Positions 5,716-7,410 of a DNA stretch of 7,410 nt are shown one piece after another. The notes below the pieces were generated by a model. The model had not been told where the DNA came from. It saw only the letters and a program-made list of their open reading frames with translations, and made no database searches. The position numbers and the translations under genes were made by a program. The stretch lies in NCBI GenBank assembly GCA_017646545.1, contig JAGCMI010000144.1, positions 1 through 7,410 of the forward strand. Direction: 5' to 3'. How positions within the stretch are numbered: position 1 is the stretch's first letter; each line of letters starts with the position of its first letter. The DNA is from Oscillospiraceae bacterium. Its GTDB lineage: Bacteria; Bacillota; Clostridia; Oscillospirales; Oscillospiraceae.

Positions 5716-6750
5716 TTAGTTTTCCGCTTCTGCATCCACGATGTGGAATCCTGCGGCCTTGTTCAGCCGGTTCTGCACCGCATAGGCCACACCGCCGCCC
5801 ACGGGGCAACGGGCATAGACCCGACGGATGCCGGACTCGTCCAACTGCCGCAGGGCGGCAAAGAGACCGGCAGAGAGGGTTTCCACCTTCTCCTCCCGGC
5901 CATAGGCCAGGGGCGCGCAATCGGCATACAGCTGCAATTCTTCCTCAAAACACAGCACCCGGTCGCCCTCTTCAAAATGGGCATGGATATAGCCGCTGGC
6001 GGCATCCCGGCTGCCGGAAACGATGATGATCTGGCAATCGGGGGCATAGTGCTTATACTTCATACCGGGGGCTTTGACCACAGCATCGTGATTGACCTGA
6101 GCGGTGACCGCCTTGTCCACCACCAGATCTCCCAGCACTTCCAAAAGCTGCTCCGGGGTGATTCCACCGGGGCGCAGCAAACGGGGGCGCTCCTCCGTCA
6201 AGTCCACAATGGTGGACTCCACACCCACCCGGCAGGCGCCGTCATCCACAATGGCCTGGATGCGGCCGTTGTGGTCGTGCAGCACATGTTCTGCGGTGGT
6301 GGTGGAGGGCTTGCCGGAAATGTTGGCGCTGGGGGCAGCCAGGGGTACACCGGCCAGACGGATGATCTGCCGGGTGATGGCATTGTCAGGGCAGCGGACA
6401 GCCACGGTGGAAAGACCGCCCGTGGTGCGCTTGGGCACGATGTCTTTGGCGGGCAGCACCATGGTCAGCGGACCCGGCCAGAATTTTTCTGCCAGGCGCC
6501 AGGCGCTTTCCGGAATGCTGTGACACAGATTTTGGATGTCCGATGCGTCAGCGATGTGCAAAATCAACGGATTGTCCTGAGGGCGACCCTTGGCAATAAA
6601 AATATTGGCCACGGCAGCTTCATTCAGACCGTTGGCACCCAGACCGTAAACGGTTTCCGTGGGGATGGCCACAAGACCGCCGTTTTGGATGATTTGAGCG
6701 GCGGTTTCAGCGGTGCCGGGGGCATTTGCGGATAAAAATAAGGTTTCCAT
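5716..6750 (-). CDS. sua5: Threonylcarbamoyl-AMP synthase, Sua5 type
   Basis: A 344-residue cytosolic enzyme that makes L-threonylcarbamoyl-AMP from threonine, bicarbonate and ATP. This is the first step in forming t6A at position 37 of ANN-decoding tRNAs; the TsaB-TsaD-TsaE proteins then transfer the group. Residues about 10-205 are the YrdC domain, with PTETVYGLG (30-38), KGRP (54-57), SANISG (141-146), STIVDL (179-184) and RPGGI (193-197). The linker PGMKYKHYAP (228-237) and a C-terminal Rossmann-like Sua5 domain (about 240-340) separate it from the short TsaC form. B. subtilis YwlC has the same design and length. The start at 6750 follows a perfect AGGAGG seven bases upstream. The longer frame from 6828 would begin inside the tpiA terminator and is rejected. 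It lies 88 bp downstream of tpiA, past that terminator. I could not find a convincing promoter in the gap. Confidence 0.96.
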   Translation of the reverse strand: METLFLSANAPGTAETAAQIIQNGGLVAIPTETVYGLGANGLNEAAVANIFIAKGRPQDNPLILHIADASDIQNLCHSIPESAWRLAEKFWPGPLTMVLPAKDIVPKRTTGGLSTVAVRCPDNAITRQIIRLAGVPLAAPSANISGKPSTTTAEHVLHDHNGRIQAIVDDGACRVGVESTIVDLTEERPRLLRPGGITPEQLLEVLGDLVVDKAVTAQVNHDAVVKAPGMKYKHYAPDCQIIIVSGSRDAASGYIHAHFEEGDRVLCFEEELQLYADCAPLAYGREEKVETLSAGLFAALRQLDESGIRRVYARCPVGGGVAYAVQNRLNKAAGFHIVDAEAEN

Positions 6751-6757
6751 GCGGATA

Positions 6758-6763
6758 CCTCCT
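6758..6763 (-). promoter_or_regulatory. Ribosome binding site of sua5
   Basis: A perfect AGGAGG on the minus strand, seven bases before the ATG at 6750. It decides the start against the in-frame ATG at 6828. Confidence 0.9.
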
Positions 6764-6794
6764 AATGTCAATAGTGGGGGTAGATGATAGTTCC

Positions 6795-6828
6795 CAAAAA
6801 GCATGGGCAGCCGGTGTCGGCTGCCCAT
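6795..6828 (-). terminator. Rho-independent terminator of tpiA
   Basis: On the minus strand a perfect 11-bp stem (atgggcagccg / cggctgcccat, 6828-6818 and 6813-6803) with a 4-base loop is followed by gcTTTTT. It begins ten bases after the tpiA stop codon, which makes tpiA the last gene of its transcript. Some read-through to sua5 is possible. Confidence 0.92.
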
Positions 6829-6838
6829 CGGTGTTTGA

Positions 6839-7410
6839 TTATTCGGTGGGCTGATTTGCTGCCTCGATGATCTTGACGAACTTCTCGGGCACCAGGGAAG
6901 CGCCGCCGATCAGACCGCCGTCGATATCGGGCTGAGCCAGCAGCTCGTAAGCGTTCTTCTCGTTCATGCTGCCGCCGTACAGAATGGAGATGGCACGGGC
7001 ATTCTTGGAGGAATACAGCTTGCGCACCACGCTGCGGATGTGCTCGCAAACTTCCTCAGCCTGCTCGGGGGTAGCGGTACGGCCGGTGCCGATGGCCCAG
7101 ATGGGCTCGTAGGCGATGACGACCTTACGGATCTTCTCTTCGGAAACATTCTGCAGACCCAGCTTGATCTGCATAGCGATCCACTCGGTGGTGATGCCAG
7201 CCTCACGCTGCTCCAGGCTCTCGCCGCAGCACATGATGGGGATCAGGCCCGCTTCCAGAGCGGCCAGGACCTTGGCGTTCACATCGGCGTCGGTCTCGCC
7301 GAACATCTCACGGCGCTCGCTGTGGCCGATGATAACATACTTACAGCCGGCATCGGTGAGCATATTGGCAGCCAGCTCGCCGGTGTAGGCACCGCTTGCG
7401 TTGGGGTTCA
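6839..7410 (-). CDS. tpiA: Triosephosphate isomerase, C-terminal three quarters
   Basis: Interconverts dihydroxyacetone phosphate and glyceraldehyde 3-phosphate in glycolysis and gluconeogenesis; a cytosolic TIM-barrel homodimer. The visible 189 residues (open frame from base 7408 down) of a usual total near 250 include GHSERR with the catalytic His (codon 7322-7324) and [11 protein letters not shown] with the catalytic Glu (codon 7106-7108). The flexible loop 6 region and the phosphate-binding ILYGGS and GLIGGASL segments are also present. The N-terminal part with the active-site Asn and Lys (the usual NWKMN region) lies beyond the window, so start and promoter are not seen; the first in-frame ATG here (7363) is internal. 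A strong terminator follows the stop. Upstream neighbours, often pgk or gap in Clostridia, cannot be seen. Confidence 0.98.
   Translation of the reverse strand, partial: NPNASGAYTGELAANMLTDAGCKYVIIGHSERREMFGETDADVNAKVLAALEAGLIPIMCCGESLEQREAGITTEWIAMQIKLGLQNVSEEKIRKVVIAYEPIWAIGTGRTATPEQAEEVCEHIRSVVRKLYSSKNARAISILYGGSMNEKNAYELLAQPDIDGGLIGGASLVPEKFVKIIEAANQPTE

Noticed and set aside
5743..6735. A 330-codon open frame on the plus strand opposite sua5
   Set aside because: Antisense shadow of a gene with clear Sua5 motifs. The translation is Gly/His/Gln-rich without recognisable domains.
6766..6771. TTGACA on the minus strand as the -35 of sua5
   Set aside because: It sits almost against the ribosome site, so the -10 would fall inside the coding sequence, and no TATAAT-like hexamer is found there.
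6784..6789. TATCAT on the minus strand as a -10 for sua5
   Set aside because: It matches five of six bases, but no acceptable -35 lies 16-18 bases upstream because that stretch is the tpiA terminator stem and T-tract.

Overview
The window reads as a chromosomal stretch of a Gram-positive, Clostridia-type anaerobe, probably of the gut Oscillospirales/Ruminococcaceae kind. The reasons are moderately GC-rich coding DNA, strong AGGAGG-type ribosome binding sites, a family 3 glycosidase with the permuted domain order known from Ruminococcus and Butyrivibrio, and an ApeA-type M18 aminopeptidase. The lineage is an inference from gene content; no marker gene settles it.

Layout. Plus strand, 1-3385: a glycoside hydrolase family 3 enzyme, its N-terminal part missing at the window edge, followed after 19 bp by a PlsC-like acyltransferase that carries a zinc-ribbon and an extra C-terminal domain. 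These two look like one transcription unit. Convergence zone, 3386-3467: two perfect hairpins, one near each converging stop codon. Minus strand, 7410-3468, in transcription order: the 3' three quarters of tpiA with its own strong terminator; a full-length Sua5-type threonylcarbamoyl-AMP synthase; a 172-bp gap holding a heptamer-built imperfect inverted repeat; coaE; and an M18 aminopeptidase (apeA). The aminopeptidase has its own promoter, whose -10 hexamer TATAAT lies inside the last codons of coaE, and a leader of about 100 nt.

How the genes fit together. They are mostly independent metabolic or housekeeping functions: sugar release (GH3), phospholipid acylation (PlsC-like), triose isomerisation (TpiA), tRNA t6A synthesis (Sua5), the last step of coenzyme A synthesis (CoaE) and peptide turnover (ApeA). 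No defence system, mobile element with a transposase, CRISPR array, tRNA or rRNA is visible.

No previously undescribed system stands out. The points most worth a second look are non-coding: the 5588-5683 heptamer hairpin between sua5 and coaE, and the apeA leader, whose hairpin loop is fully complementary to the predicted 5' end of the transcript. The domain make-up of the PlsC-like protein is the most interesting protein-level feature.
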